DNA of 64,000 nt from Inia geoffrensis (Eukaryota > Chordata > Mammalia > Artiodactyla > Iniidae): the NCBI GenBank assembly GCA_036417435.1, contig CM070908.1, positions 48,083,090 to 48,147,089 on the forward strand, given 5' to 3'. The position numbers were made by a program, and so were the translations under genes. A model generated the notes under the pieces. That model saw nothing but the letters and a program-made list of their open reading frames with translations. It was not told the origin of the DNA and did no database searches. Each line of letters begins with the position of its first letter. The stretch's first letter is position 1. This document shows positions 22,246 to 35,779 of this stretch, piece by piece.

Positions 22246-22259
22246 GTAATTGTTAGTAA

Positions 22260-25200
22260 TAACTGTGATGATGATTATTGCTCTTGTGGTCCAGGGTTCT
22301 GAAGAGGAGAATGAATTGGGGCCAAGTTCACCTAGAATTTTCAGTTTCCCAGAGAATTGTGGGGCTGGAAATGATGCAGACACACTGTTCTACAATCAAA
22401 CCAGGTTGGTGCTCCTTGGTCTGACTTTGCTCTGTGGGCTTTGAGATGTTCCCAGTTCTTTTCCTGGTGGGCAGGACCTTAGGAAAGAATTATCCTTTAT
22501 CCTGACTTGTCAATAGACTGTTCCTTTCTCATCAGGAAAACCAAGGAAGACTGGGGTGGAAGGCTCCTGCCTCCTGGCCCAGGTTCCAGGGGTACACACA
22601 GGACATTAATAAAGCAAGTGGATTACCCTGCTTTTACACATTACATTTATGACTTCTTAGAAGAAGTAGGTAGCAAATTTTAAGACTTAAAAAAATGATT
22701 GAGATAAGAAGCTGTATCCTTTAGGGCTCTTTGGTTGCAAGCAACAGAAACTGACTTTAATTTGAGCAAAAAGGTATTTTATAATAAGGTAATCATGGAA
22801 TCAAAGGAAAAGTGATAAAAGTGGTTTTGGGGAAATACTGAAACCAGGGAATCTCAGAAGATCTGAGTAGTAGAAAGTGATGAATGGTCCCTTGAGGCCA
22901 CTGACATAAGAAGAATAAATTCCAACCTTTTTTTTTTTTTTTGCCTTTCTGTCACTCTGATGAGCAGAGTCCATGGAAGGTTATCTAACTGGCCTTGCTT
23001 GGGTCAGATGTCTGTTTCTTGGTCAGGGAAGAGTGGACATCTACATAGAAGGTTCTGGTAAATTGTGTCCTTTGGAAGAGGTGTAGTTCGTGGGGGAGAA
23101 AATCAAGGTACTGTTACCAGACCAAGGAGAATGGATATTAGGGGCAAAATAGCCAGTATAACTTCTCTTCAGGGAGGTTGGGGGCAGGAAGAGGGAGCGG
23201 GGAGAGAAGAAAAAAGGAGAGAAATAGAGGGAAAGAGAAAAGGAGAGAACCAAACAGACAGAGACAGACAGTGAGCTTATCCAAGAAACTGGAATATTTT
23301 TTGGCACTAATTTCCTACCATTTGAAAAGAAAGAACCCAGAATAAATGATGACTTGCTTCTTATTCTGATTTGCCATGTGAGACCCTCAGAATTAGGAAA
23401 CCATAATGGAATACATGGCCTACCGCGTCTGGACCCTGCCCCCCACATTTTTACATGGGAAAAATTGAGGCACCATGACAAGTGATTTGCCCAAACACAG
23501 AGCTGGCACTTGAAGGCCCTTTAGCCTAAGACATGGAGTCTGCTTCTGAAATGCATTCTTAGTTTCCCCACTTATAAAGTGAAATGAATGATACATTTCA
23601 CATCTGCTGAGCAGGGAATCTGAGGATGAGTGTGATAGGGCGCTGAGGTTTTAAACCATAGACCTTCTATGGGACTCTCATGTCATTAGAATGAATATAT
23701 TAACATTTTTTTTGTTTGCCCCTAAATTAAAGCAGGTTGGTTTCCTGCTCAAATCCCTACAGTTTTTTCTTTGACTTTGAATCTACACGTCAAGGTATCT
23801 CTGTCCTCATATTTGGATCTTAGGTCCTACAGAAGGAGGCACACCAGGCTGTGTGTTTCTCACTGTTGGGTGGCAGATGTTCAACTCCTGGGCACACACA
23901 CTGTTCCAGCACCAGGCCTGGCACACAGTGGGTACCCGGGGAATAGCAGGCCCGCTGACCCCTGCCTGGCCGTGTCCATTCAGCACATCAAGCCCTTCCT
24001 TAGATGCTGGGATTGCAAAATTGAAAGAGGGAAGCCCACAGCTTCATGGAGGACACACACCTATACACAGACCCTGATGCTCTAAGGAGCTGAGGGCCAC
24101 AGAGAGGTGAGAACAGGAGCTGCTTGCATGGAGGCTGCGTGGAGTGGAGTCTTGGAGGAAAAGGAATGCTGGGAATGTAGGGAGGGTGTCCGTGGTCAGA
24201 AGGGCTGAGAAATATTCAGAAGCTCGTTGTGGGGTCTACGGAGGTTTGGCTGGAGGTATATTTCTTGTGAAGGCCACATGACAGGGTGGCAGGAAGTTTG
24301 GACGCCCTCAGATAAAGAATAGGTTCAGAGTGGAGGTTTGAGACTGTTTCCACGGCCCAGAAAGGCTCCCTGATGGGGGAATTTCATGGATCCGTACATG
24401 TCTCCTCTATTTCAAGGAGACAGAAATAGAATTAAATCCTATTTATTGCGTGACAAAGAGAGGGCATTACATCATTGCCTGAATAAAGGACATGTAAGAA
24501 AAAAGAACAAATAAATAGAATTTACTTCAGAATAGAGTAACCTTTCTTGAGAAGGAGTAGGTAGAGCCTTCACCCAGCACGGCCCCCAGCCCTGAACTCC
24601 TGGCTCTCAGGTACATCCCATCCAGTCCTGCCTGCTGGCCTTACTCTCTGCATCCTCTGTGCACCTCTGTGCACGGATGCTCAGTGTCTGGGCGCTGCTG
24701 GGGTGCCCGGACGGCAGCCTGTGCTCAAGGGGGAGATGTTTTTACTGAGATGCTCTTCCTTTCCTCACGGTGCAGCCTTGGTGGAGTTGAAATCCGTGGT
24801 AAGAGGGTCCATTTTCTCAGAGTAGGATGTTGTCTTGTGCAGTTTTTTAAAGCCTTCTTGAGCTCAGCCAGACAGGTACCTGGGGGCACAGCAGGTACAG
24901 CCACTCTGCCTCTCATTCTTTACAAGTGGGGCCATTTCACACGTTTTTAAGGTAAAGTGTTGGCCTAACAGGCACTAGAAGTAGCCAAGTGGAATGAGAC
25001 TGTGGGACACCTAGGGACACTGGCCAGTGAATGACTCCCTTTTTCTTGGTTTGCTCCCCCAATAACTGAAGGCCCACATCACATCCCCTTCACAAAAACT
25101 AATGGCTGGTCAGCCCCTCCATCCTTCCCAGGCTCCCATCTCCACCCCTTTCGCAGGCTTGCATTCCCCTCCCCAGGTTAAACCCCCTGTATTTTATAAT
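22260..25200. other. No gene seen; one unclassified old repeat
   Basis: Positions about 22710-22900 (CTCTTTGGTTGCAAGCAACAG, AACTGACTTTAATTTGAGC) resemble the end of an old interspersed repeat that I cannot name with confidence. A purine-rich tract (GAGAGAAGAAAAAAGGAGAG...) lies at 23190-23275. The 146-codon minus frame at 23041-23481 is simply its complement. No exon is supported in the rest. Confidence 0.45.
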
Positions 25201-25204
25201 CTAT

Positions 25205-26060
25205 TTTCTTTGTAAAGAAAGGTTTATTGGCATATAATTTATAGATGGTAAAATTCACCCTTTTAAAGTGTACAGTTCAATGAGTTTTGACAAATGTATA
25301 CATCTGTGTAGCCACGACCCCAAACAGGATATAGAAGGTTTTCATTGCCCCCGAAGGATTCCTCTGTGTCCCTCTGCAGATAATCCCCTCACCTTACCTT
25401 TTCCATAATTTCACATAAATGGAATCAAATAGCATGTAGCCTTTTGCATCTGACTTCTTTTGCTTAACAAAATGTATTTGATATTCACTTACCTCGGTGT
25501 GTATCAGTGGTTGCTTTTGCTTACTGGGTCTTATCTCGTATGGATGTGTATTGTTTATCCATTCACCTGTTGATGGATATTTGGGTTCTTTACAGATTTT
25601 TTGCCTTTGTGAATAAAGCTTCTATAATTTTCTTCTTTTTTTTTTTTTTTTTGTGGACCGTATATATATCCTGGGTGAATTCCCAGGAATGAGACTGCTG
25701 GATCGTATGGTAAGGATGTTTAACTTTATAAGAAGCTGCCAATCTCCTTTCAAGAGCAGCCATTTAAAATGTGCTGAGACCGTGCATTTCCACCATCCAT
25801 GCATGAGAATTCCAGTTGCTCCACATCACTGTCAACACTTGCTATTGTCAGTATCTTTAATTTTTGTCATTCTAATAGGTGTGTAATAATGTCCCATTGT
25901 GGCTTTAGTTTGTTTTTCCCTATTAACTAATGATGTTGAATATCTTCTGTGCCTATTTGTTATCTGTATGTTTCTTTGGGGAAAAGTCCGCTCCAGTCTT
26001 TGGCCTATTTTTTAAAAATTGGGTTGTTTGTATTCTTATTGTTTTGATACAATTTATTAT
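25205..26060 (-). mobile_element. Old L1 (L1MA/MB-type) 3' region
   Basis: Antisense: TTTATTGGCATATAATTTATAG, AAATTCACCCTTTTAAAGTG, GTGTAGCCACGACCCCAAAC. Then the ORF2-end/3'UTR type text TCCATTCACCTGTTGATGGAT, CCAGGAATGAGACTGCTGG and CTCCACATCACTGTCAACAC. It is badly decayed, with no usable frame. Confidence 0.85.
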
Positions 26061-26154
26061 TTTCACATAGGTTTAGGCTTCAGAAACCCTGGTAGAAGTT
26101 TGAACAGGTTACAAAGCAAGGGACATTTTTGAGTTTCTTTTCTTGAGGGTTGTT

Positions 26155-26315
26155 GGTGAACTAACATTTACTGGGCATTTATCCTGTGCCAGTCATGGAG
26201 GAAGGTAGATTCAGATTGGGTCATCTCATTCCAGGCTCCATAGCAACCCTGTGAAATAACTGTTATTAGCCCCGAGGTCACAAGTTAGGATATGGCAGAG
26301 GAAGGCCTTAACTTT
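26155..26315 (-). repeat. MIR-type SINE
   Basis: ACTGGGCATTTATCCTGTGCC, CAACCCTGTGAAATAACTG and TATTAGCCCCGAGGTCACAA are antisense MIR landmarks. Confidence 0.68.
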
Positions 26316-26319
26316 AAGT

Positions 26320-28100
26320 CTGTCTTATTCTTACTCCTTCCACTTCACCAGGTGTGACTCAAGGCCTGTTCTCCACAATTTCCCCTTAGTTTCCCAGCCC
26401 AGTCTGCTTGCACTGCTCTGGGTGTTGTAAAAGCAGCCCTCAGGTGAAATAACACTGCTGCCACTGACGTGCAAATCAGGACATTGAGCTTAGGGCAAAA
26501 GAGTGCTCCCAGTTATATTTCAGTCCTGAAAAAATCCTATCCACTTCATAAGGTGGAAAAGTGAGAATTCTCCAGAGACATGGAAGGTTTGAGGTATCAT
26601 TTACCTGTCAGGACCCAAGGATGTCCATCTCTCTCAGGTAAATCTCTGTGCTGTGGGTACCCAGAGGGCCAGGGTGGGGCTAAGCCCTGGGAATCAGAGC
26701 TCAGTTCAAACCCCTGTTTTGTTTCTATGGGCTGGAGGAGTATGGGCAACCCCTGTGAAGGCTGTGGCTTGGCTTCTCTTATCAGTAAAGATGATGGAGA
26801 AGGCCCCCCCCTTACCGCACCTGAGCGTTGTGAGGATTGAATTAACCAGTAGGGGGACCAACTTGCTCCATCCCAGGAAATCCTGGGTCCCAGGTAAACC
26901 AGGACAGTTGGTCATCCCGATTACAGGACACCTGTAAAGTGTCTGGACCCTTACAGGCTCTCAGAGCTGTCACTGTTGAACGGGCTTCGGGGCCTTCTCT
27001 CCATGAATATGAAAATGACTTAAGGTGTTTCAGAACTAATGAGGCCCTGTGAAGGATTCCAGGTTCTCCACATTGGCTTAAAAAATAGTTCAAGTCACGG
27101 CTATGGATTTGAATTGGATGAATAGCATCACCTTTCCAAGTAAGTGGCTGTAGGACTTTTCAAGGCAGCTCCCCAAGGCCTCCAGCCAGGAAGTAAGTGT
27201 GCTTTAGAAAGTGAGCCCCAAAAGTCTCCCTGGCTGGATGACCAAGGGCTCTTTCAAGGACGGCCTGCATTGGCGGGACAAGAATCACCCCAACAAATAA
27301 CATTTTAGAAATCGCATAGTTGGTAGGGTTCGTGTCACAAAGAATCAGACTCAGTGTTTCCCAGGAGGTTCTCAGTTAGAAAGAAACTGCTCTCGTTCGG
27401 AAGACAATGGGACTTGGGTGCTGTGACTGTGCATCTTGGCTCTGCCCCTTCTAATGGACCTCTCAAAGAGTCACATTTTCTTTGAGCCTCAGGGTCCTCA
27501 ACTGTGAAATGGGGATAATAGTTTTACTTTTCTAAGAACTGTCTGAACTAGAAACTCAAATTCGATAGTACTTGGACAAAGCCTTTTGTAAACTCTTACA
27601 CAAGTCTGAGTGTGAGTGTCTCTGTGTGTGTGTATGTATGTGCATAAGTCTCTCTGGTTTTGTGGGATAAGTGAGTTTCCCCCATGATTTTCTGGGACCC
27701 TGTTTAAGAAATTGATCAAAAAAATATCTCATTGGAGTTGAAGGTGCTGGGAGTTGGGGTCCGTAGGAGCATGTGGTCTTTCTGGGAAGGGTGCCCTCAG
27801 ACGGCACTGGGTGGGGTCAGGTGTTTGGAAGGCCCACGGGGCTGGGTTTGGGCTGTGATGTTCCTCTGGGGACATTGCTGGCTGACCCAGACAGCTTGTC
27901 CTCTTGCCACTCTGTCTTGCTTATTCTTTGGATGACAGTAATACCAGCCTGTGGCCAAGACATCTCCCTTGACCACCTGCCCCCTACCCCTTCGCTTAAT
28001 TCCTACTAAGCCTTCAAAATTCAGTTCAAGGAAGTGCTCCCTTATTAGAACCTTCCCGTCTACCCCATAGGTCAGGTCCCTGCTGATAGGGTACCAAACA
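26320..28100. other. No gene seen; one MIR
   Basis: A plus-strand MIR lies at about 27400-27545 (CTTGGCTCTGCCCCTTCTAA, TGAGCCTCAGGGTCCTCAAC, TGTGAAATGGGGATAATAG). A short (GT)n-like run lies at 27607-27645. The frames of 73-94 codons are non-descript. Confidence 0.5.
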
Positions 28101-28191
28101 TTCCTTTAAAATTAAAAAAACATTTTTTTATTGAAGTATAGTTGATTTACAATGTTATGTTAATGACTTCTGTACAGCAAAGTGACTCAGT

Positions 28192-28194
<3 letters not shown>

Positions 28195-28225
<31 letters not shown>
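28195..28225. repeat. (CA)n microsatellite inside L1 3'UTR
   Basis: About 15 CA units directly follow GACTCAGTTATA. This is the same L1 3'UTR site that carries a CA expansion in the L1 at 48660-49408. Confidence 0.95.
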
Positions 28226-28229
<4 letters not shown>

Positions 28230-28604
28230 TTTTTATATTCTTTTCCATTATGGTTTATCACGGGGTATTGAATATAGTTCCCTGTGCTATACAGTAGGAC
28301 CTTGTTGTTTATCCATTCTATATATAATAGTTTGCACCTGATAATCCCAAACTCCCAATACTTTCCTCTCCCACCCCCCTCCCCCTTGACAACCACAAGT
28401 CTGTGCTGTATGTCTGTGAGTCTGCATCTGTTTTGTAGATAAGTTCATTTGTGTTATATTTTAGATTCCACATATGAGTGATATCATATGGTATGTGTCT
28501 TTCTCTGTCTGATTTACTGCAGTTAGTATGATAATCTCTAGGTCCATCCATATAGCTGCAAACGGCCTTACTTTGTTCTTTTTTATGGCTGAGTAGTATT
28601 CCAT

Positions 28605-28606
<2 letters not shown>

Positions 28607-28644
<38 letters not shown>
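28607..28644. repeat. (TA)n microsatellite inside L1
   Basis: About 18 TA units lie between CATTGTG and CACCACATC. The equivalent site in the L1 at 41026-41037 has only about five TA units. Confidence 0.95.
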
Positions 28645-28647
<3 letters not shown>

Positions 28648-29030
28648 CACATCTTTATTCAGTCATCTGTCGATGGACATTTAGGTTGTTTCCATGTTTT
28701 GGCTGTTGTGAATAGAGTTGCTATGAACACAGAGGTGCATGTATCTTTTTGAATTATAGTTTTGTCTGTATATATGTCCAGGAGTGAGATTGCTGGATCA
28801 TATTGCAACTCTATTTTTAGTTTTTTGAGGAACCTCCATACTATTTTCCATAGTGGCTGCACCAATTGACATTCCCACCAACAGTGTAAGAGGGTTTCCT
28901 TTTCTCCACACCCTTTCCAACATTTGTTAATTGTAGACTTTTTGATGTTAGCCATTCTGACCGGTGTGAGGTGGTACCTCATTGTAGTTTTGATTTGCAT
29001 TTCTCTAATAATTAGTAATGTTCAGCATAC

Positions 29031-32000
29031 ATTTTTAATTGTATCGTTAGCTATTTAATGTAAGCTATGAGGATAGGGACCAGGCCTGTGTTTTCCACAG
29101 CTATTTCTCCAACCCTAACATAGTACATTCCATGGAGTAGGCCTTCAACTATATTTTGACCAATAATTGGGTATGAATACTAATTTCATACAACCTTTTA
29201 CCCAATACCTACTTTCTGGCCCAGAATGATCTATGTCCTCATGCAGCACACATTCTACTGGGAGTGACAGATACTAAATTAGTAAACAACTGAATAAACA
29301 TGATAGATAATGAATAAACAACTAAATAAATCTGACACCAGTGGCCCCCTGGCTGTCAGGTTTCAGGCATGTTTTTAGAAGCCCTGATGAACCCTATTTA
29401 TACAAGGGCATCAGTTCAGGGCAGTTAAGAAATAACCATTACCCAGTTTGTTTTCTAGAGTTGCCACCTATCTTATGGCCTCAAAACCTGACTTTCTCCT
29501 CTGCTTCTCTCTACTTCCTCTGCAGAGTATAAGTTCTCCTTGTCACATTGGCATCGGGAAATCACAGCATATATGCCCCCAGCCCTTTCTTGTGGTCAGG
29601 TCATGCCTCTCTGGTTAAACCAAGTACACTTTCCTAATGAGTTCAGCCTTAGTCTTGGGAGCAGACATTCAGTTGTAGGTGGCTGGCAAAGTAAAGCTGG
29701 TGCTGTCCTTGCCCTGGGCTTACAGCTTTCCTCCAAAAGCCTTCTCACCTGCACCCATCAGACACTCAGTCCTCAACATCCTCCTCTTCAGTTTCTAGAC
29801 CTGCATTATCCAATATGGCAGTCATTAGACACATGTGGCTATTTAAATGTAAATGTCATTAAAATTAAAAATTCAGTTCTTCATTTGTCTAGGCATATTT
29901 CAAATGGTCAAAAGCTCTAAGTCTAATGGCTACCATGCTGGGCAGTGCAGGTAGAGGACATTTCTGTCATTGCAGAAAGTTCTACTCGACAGCAGTGTGG
30001 TAGAGGGTGACTTCACCTCTCCTGGCCCACCCTATTTGACTGAAATCCCTCTGAGATGCTCTGAAACCAGTCCTTTGACAAGGATGAAGACTTTACAACT
30101 TCCTGGAGTTTGCTTTAGGTTCTTGGTGAATTACTTGCAAATTGTTTTTGAACTACCTCTATTGCTGTGTATAGAGGCTGCTTAGAGCAAGATCTCATTC
30201 AAAACCTTTGAGTCATGGTGTTACTATTTTTATCTAGGTGTTCCAGTGAATCTTGGTATTTGTCCCCTGCCATTATAGAAAAAGTCTCTGGTAAAGTGGT
30301 TCCAAGAGATGGCTTTTCTATTATCCAAGTTCAGAGCCTCTATTAGTGGGGAGTTGAACCACACTGACACTTCCTCTTTGCCATTTACTGATGACAGTCG
30401 TCACACTGTGGGGTTATTGTGATGGTACTTATCAGATACACAGGCAGAGAAATCCAGTGTCATTACAGAACCCCTATGTTTGCAACAACCATTCAGGGAA
30501 TAATTTCCAAATTATATAATGGATTAAGAGTACTAAGTTCCAAAGTTACACCCTTAAGGTGTCCTATTCTATCTCACTCAGTAAAATTCCAAGTACATTA
30601 CAATTAATAGTGGTTTCAGGGATGGATAAATAAGGAAAAGAGGATATGAATTTTAAAAGTCTGATAATAAAAGCTACCTTTTCAGTGCTTCTTGTATTAC
30701 TTTTTTTCATTCATGAGTGAGAAAAGTGATCTTTTTTGAGGTTGGAGGAATGACTGGGGAGTCAGTCCTTAAAGATTCAAATATGGGGCTTGCTGTGCCT
30801 TTGTCTAGCACATTCCAGGAGTGTCTGCAGGAAAAGAGCTGGGAAGTGGCCCCAGGGAGGATTTGGTGCTTCTGCTCCCTTGGAGCAAGGATGAAAATTT
30901 GAAGGACACCTGGAAGTGATTTAAAACTCTTTTATTTACACATGCAGTTAGCAGGGAGGCCCCTGGGCTCCACAGTCAGAACGTGGCAAAGCCTGGAAAC
31001 CGGGTGAGGGTGTGAGTGCGCCCCTCAGTCCAGCTGAGGCAGGTCATCTGGGCCAGCGCGTGAGAGCACAGCTAATAGAACAGTAGTCCAGAAAGAAAAA
31101 GGGACAGGCCTATGTCGGTAATAACGACACCTCTTTGGTATTTTTAGGTAGTATTTAAACAAGTACTAAAATCACAGAGGTATGGAAAGATTAACATATT
31201 TGCCAAAAGTTAGAGTTGTAGGCAAGGTAACGACAATCTCCTGTTAGCTGTTACCTTCTTCTTTCCTTCTTTCTGCACTGAGGACAGGAGTCCAGCTCAC
31301 TCTGGAGTCCCGAACATCAGGCAGGCTCACGTGTCACCCCTGGGATGCTGAGGACTCATGTCTCGCCCTTGGGATGCTGAGGATGCAAGGATGGGATCAT
31401 GGTGGCTGTGATATCAACAGTTTCAAGCCCCTTGGAACCTAACAAGGTGCACATACAAGGGAAACTCGAGTCACAACTGGGTTTTTAGTCCCTGGGACCT
31501 CCTTGCTGTAACCACGGAGGCTTCGCATGCTCACCATTCACAGGTGTGTAGTGAGCGACCTGTGCGTCGCTGTAACAGAGGCACTCAGCTTGGAGTCATA
31601 GCCTAAGTGCTAGGCAGGCACCTGTCCATTTTTTCTCCTATTTCAGTTTTCAGGCAATTTTGGGATTCCAAGAAACATCCTCATTTGCGGCACAGGCCCT
31701 GAATTCTACAGGGATTTTGTCTGTGCGTCACTGTCGACATGTCAGATGTTGCCTTCTTGGTGAGGATCCCTCTGGTGAGGGGAGTAGAGGAGAGAGAAAA
31801 GGAGCTTCTGGAGGGAAAAGCAATCCCAAGGACCTAGCATTCACAGCTGCTGTGATGTTTGAAAATATATGAGAAGTTCTTATTCTGATGCGTCAATGTA
31901 ACTGTGGCCTGGAGCTGAGATTTGCATCTCTGAGGCCATCAAATGTAGAGACACAACAGTCCAGTAACCACATACTTGGCTCCGTTATTTAGTTTCATTT

Positions 32001-32740
32001 TTCCCTTTTCATTTTCTCTTCAGCTGTGTAAGAGACACTGCAAGTTCTCGAAAGGGTTAATTCCATGCTGGGTTAAGTACTAAGGTTTAACCTTCTTCAG
32101 GGCCAGACTGAGAGTGTCTGTTTAGTGCCAAGTAGGTAAAACGGAGTCTTACAGAAGAGATGTTTCAGCTGAGGGTCACAGTGCTGTCTAAAAGACAGTC
32201 TGGTTTTCTGCTGATGATTCATCAGAAAAATGAGCCTGGTAATTGAATTGGGGATTTAAAGGGATCATAAGGAGAACAGCCACATCCAACTTTTGGCACT
32301 ATCATGAGAAATTCTGTTAATGTCAGCGTGCGAGCCAACACTCCATCGCGGTGGACCCTTCAGTGGATGCAGCCTGCTTAGTTTCCGGTCCTGATCAGTT
32401 ACAAGAATCTGTCCTTCACTGCTGCGGAGTCAGGGCAGGCTGCGAAGACACCGAGTTGGAAAGGGGGTCTCTCTGTGGATGCCTGTGATGCAGGTTTCCT
32501 CTGGGAGGAAACCTGGGCACCGCAGCAGAAGATGACAGCCAGAGAAACTAACTCTGAGGAATTTTCTGAACAAGGTATTCTCCTTTGTATTGGGGGAGTG
32601 ATGAAAACTGGGGCAAGACATGTAGCCACGTCCTCTCAGAAGGGAATAGATTTTGCTTCCACCTGTATGGATAAGTTGGTTTGTACAGTTTGAATGAAAT
32701 AACCACCTTTTGACAAGGTAAAGGTCTGATCTTCTCTGGA
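29031..32740. other. No gene seen
   Basis: A MIR-like fragment may lie at 29040-29150 (GTAAGCTATGAGGATAGGGAC ... CATTCCATGGAGTAGG). A stretch at 29790-29990 (GACCTGCATTATCCAATATGG, GTGGCTATTTAAATGTAAATG) resembles an old DNA-transposon-derived repeat of the MER type. No exon-like frame with support is seen. Confidence 0.45.
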
Positions 32741-32741
32741 G

Positions 32742-32960
32742 CAATGGTTCTCAAGCAGGGACAATTCTCTCCTCCCTTTGCTCCCCTGGAGTATTTAGCA
32801 ATACCTGCAGATATTTGGTTCTCGACCGGGGTGGGGTCCTCCTGGCATCTTGTGGGTAGAAGCTATGGACACTGCTACATTTCCTGTGATGCACAAGACC
32901 CCACAGCAGTAAATCATCAGGCCCCAAATATCAGCAGTGCCAAGGCTGGAAACCCTGATC
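32742..32960 (+). mobile_element. MER20-like hAT element
   Basis: Starts CAATGGTTCTCAAGCAGGG and runs through TCTCGACCGGGGTGGGGTCC, GCATCTTGTGGGTAGAAGC and GATGCACAAGACCCCACAGC. It ends CCCCAAATATCAGCAGTGCC then GAAACCCTG. This is the layout of MER20, a short ancient eutherian hAT-Charlie element. MER20 copies have been reported as regulatory elements in some mammalian tissues. Nothing here shows that for this copy. Confidence 0.88.
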
Positions 32961-33833
32961 TAGAGAATGTTCTAGATATTTGGATCGTGCCTTCATATAT
33001 ACTTCATGAGGATCGTATTATGAGGGGAAGCTTTAAACAGAATGTCTAAGGCTTTTCCTTGTTACAGAGTTGTCAGGACTCCCAAATCTGTGAATTCATC
33101 CTTTTGTCAGATCTAATTCTAAGAGGCAAGTCTGAGGAGAAAGTTCTTTACACCACGAATTCCAAGCATTGTCTTTGCTTTTAATAAAACTGATACCCAT
33201 TGAGACTCCTTCTGTTGCCTTGAAGGTGGAAGATTGGAATCCTCTACCCTAAAAATAATTTTCTTAGACTGTAACAAAGATTCTCTCAGTGCCAAAAAAT
33301 ACATGCTTCGTGTTTCCAAACCAGTGAATTCAAATCCTGTAGCTGTTATACTTGTATCAGATTTTGCCACAAGCATTTTCTATCTTGTACAATGTGGATT
33401 AATCCGTGCTTATGACTTTTCAAATCAAGAAAAACATTGTATCCCAAATAGTTCACATATTTTCATTTTAAAAACACACTGTAAGGCTAAGAACAGTTAG
33501 CTCTGTAAAGTATTGGTGTCCAACTAAATAAGTCATGTTGGAAAAAAGACAGCTGCGTAAACTTGCCCAATGGATCTAAAACTGTTAAAAGTATATGAGC
33601 AGTCCAGATTCCATTTTTAATTTTGATAAGCATGAGTAAGGAAACTCTTGGTTAACAAGGAAAATTCTGCTGACTCCACCCTAAATCTTAAACGATTTAA
33701 TGTATAAAATTTATGTTAACTTTATTAAACCAAGAAATTAGCTCTCAATCTGTGTGAGGCGCCAGGGAAGGGCTCCACATCAGATAACACTTGCTGAGCC
33801 CAAGGTGAGAAGTGTGAGTGTGATGCTTTATTT

Positions 33834-34060
33834 CAGAGGTTGGCAAACTTTTTCTGCAAAGGGCCGGATGATAAATATTTTTGGCTTTGTGAGCCATACA
33901 GTTCTCCACCTCAGCCACCCAACTGTGCTGTTGTAGTATGAAGGCCATTACAGACAACCTACAAATAAATGGATGTGGTTGCACTTCAATAAAATTTTGT
34001 TCACAAAACCAGGTGCTGGGCCCCGTTTGGCCACCAGACCCTAGTGTGGCCACCCCTGCT
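33834..34060 (+). mobile_element. hAT-type non-autonomous DNA transposon
   Basis: Starts CAGAGGTTGGCAAACTTTTTC and continues AAAGGGCCGGATGATAAATA, TTGGCTTTGTGAGCCATACAG and CACTTCAATAAAATTTTGTTC. It ends GTGGCCACCCCTG, the imperfect inverted complement of the start. The terminal repeats and body belong to a common ancient hAT family, whose exact name I leave open. Confidence 0.8.
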
Positions 34061-35240
34061 TAACTCACCCCAGGCAGCTTTATCACGGGCAAGTACAGAG
34101 TTCCTGTTATGTTTTTTGCAATGATGAGGATTATTTATGGAACTGCAGGACCACCTTCAAAGACTCCAGGTGGGGAATCATTGCAGGATGTGCTTAAGTG
34201 CTGGTCTATAGACCATCAACAAGGTAAAAGGCAAAGGGTACCTTACACACACTTTTCATTAAAAAGTGATGCAGTGTTCATGAAAATGATCTCACAGGGT
34301 CTGTTAGGTTACTATAAAAATACCAAGTCATTTTTTAATATTTGCTAGATTTCAGATTTGGTGAAGATTTAGATTGGGAAAAAAAGAAATCAGCCATTTC
34401 AAATGAGGATTCCCTGCCGACTGGAGCTGTGCAGGGGCCTGCTGGTCAGAGTGGTGGGTCTCACACAACGGTCATCAGACATCCTGGCTTCTGACCCTGG
34501 TAGAGGTGTGGCACGGTCTTGTTCAGTAGCTTCTGGGCCTTCCTGATGTAGTTTTCCATTGTGGGGCTCTGTTGCTAGGCCTGGTCAGTGTCAGCTGATA
34601 GGAGGTCAGAACGAGTGAGGGTTCCTAAAAATGTAAAGAGAGAAATGATTAGTGATCACGCCAGCGCGACCAGACACTGTGACGCTTCCAACCAGCTGGC
34701 CAGTTGCCCTGTGAGGCAAGGAGAGATTTCCCCCACTTTATCTTAAGTGCACTCAGTCAAGAAAGATAAAACTGCAGGAGTTTTGTGTGAGGGTTCTCAA
34801 TCATGGGGTGGGAGACGTCCCGCATACCTTGCGGAGTACAAGCATAAAAATGCCCTGAGTCTTCACTTCATGTGACATGTGAGGCTCTTAAGACAGTCTC
34901 TGATTCCCTGAATGAAGTTTCTACTATGCTTAATTAACCCTGTTTTCTTCACTTCTCACAACCAACACACATGTACACACACATTTCACGCGCACACAAA
35001 GAAACCTTTACATTTGCCTTTCATGTGAGCAAGTTTCATATGAACAAGTTCCAGAGTAAAACCTCTGCTGCCATAGAACTGATTTCATCGTGTGACGCAG
35101 TTGAAGAAAACTCAGTATGATACTTACATGATGTCTGGCACAGCCTACTCCCATATTTCCAGGAAGCATTAAAAAGAATGAAAGATGAGCAAAGCTTTTC
35201 AGCCGTAGTAGAGCTACCTCTCTATTTATTTAGCTATAAA
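34061..35240. other. No gene seen
   Basis: Single-copy-looking sequence with a short interrupted CA-rich run (ACACACATGTACACACACA) at about 34963-34983. There is no supported exon. Confidence 0.45.
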
Positions 35241-35244
35241 AGAG

Positions 35245-35775
35245 GCTAGTGAATTAGTTACCTATCACTGCATAAAAGATTACCCCAAAACCTAGCAGCT
35301 TAACAAACAATAGCAACTTTTCAATGCATACAATTTCTGTAGGTCAGGAATTCAGGCAACTCATCTGGGTGGTTCTGGATCAGGGTCCCTCATGAAGTTG
35401 CAGCACACAAATGTCAACCAGAACTGCAGGGATCTCAAGGCTTGACTGGGGCTGGGTCATTAGCTGCCAGTATGGCCCAGTCACGTGGCTGGAAAGGCAG
35501 TGCTGGTTGTTGGTGGGAGCCTAAGTTCCTTACCAGTTAAATCTTTCCGTACGGCTACTTGAGTATCCTTACAAAATGGTGGCTGATTTCTCCCAGAACA
35601 AGCGATCCAAGAGAGAGGAAGTTGGAAGCGACAGTGTCTTTCTGACAGCCTTGGTCACACTTGGTCTTGTGTGCAGTACCCTGCTGGTTACACAGGTCAG
35701 CCCTATTCAGTGTGGCAGGGGACAACACAGGAGTGTGAGTACCAAGAGGTCGGGACCTTGGAGGTGGGCTCCTCT
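35245..35775 (-). mobile_element. MLT1-type MaLR LTR (solo, decayed)
   Basis: The antisense text matches an ERVL-MaLR MLT1 LTR: GTTACCTATCACTGCATAAAAG, CCCCAAAACCTAGCAGCTTA, GGTTCTGGATCAGGGTCCCTC, AGGCTTGACTGGGGCTGG, CTTGAGTATCCTTACAAAATG and GCGATCCAAGAGAGAGGAAG. No internal retroviral gene is present next to it. The overlapping frames at 35555-35884 are LTR sequence. Confidence 0.82.
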
Positions 35776-35779
35776 GGCC

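Larger units (their letters stand above)
28108..29030 (-). mobile_element. L1 3' end with ORF2 C-terminal remnant
   Basis: The antisense 3'UTR (ATTGAAGTATAGTTGATTTAC, GTACAGCAAAGTGACTCAG) leads into ORF2. The C-terminal ORF2 frame on the minus strand at 28659-29000 shows the known landmarks [13 protein letters not shown], the CWKGCG Cys motif, LLHCWWEC and [15 protein letters not shown]. The 3' portion, with YSAIKKNK and a DLEIIILT-like continuation, follows in shifted frames. It is 5'-truncated and broken by stops, so it is not active. A (CA)n expansion at 28195-28225 and a (TA)n at 28607-28644 sit inside it. Confidence 0.95.
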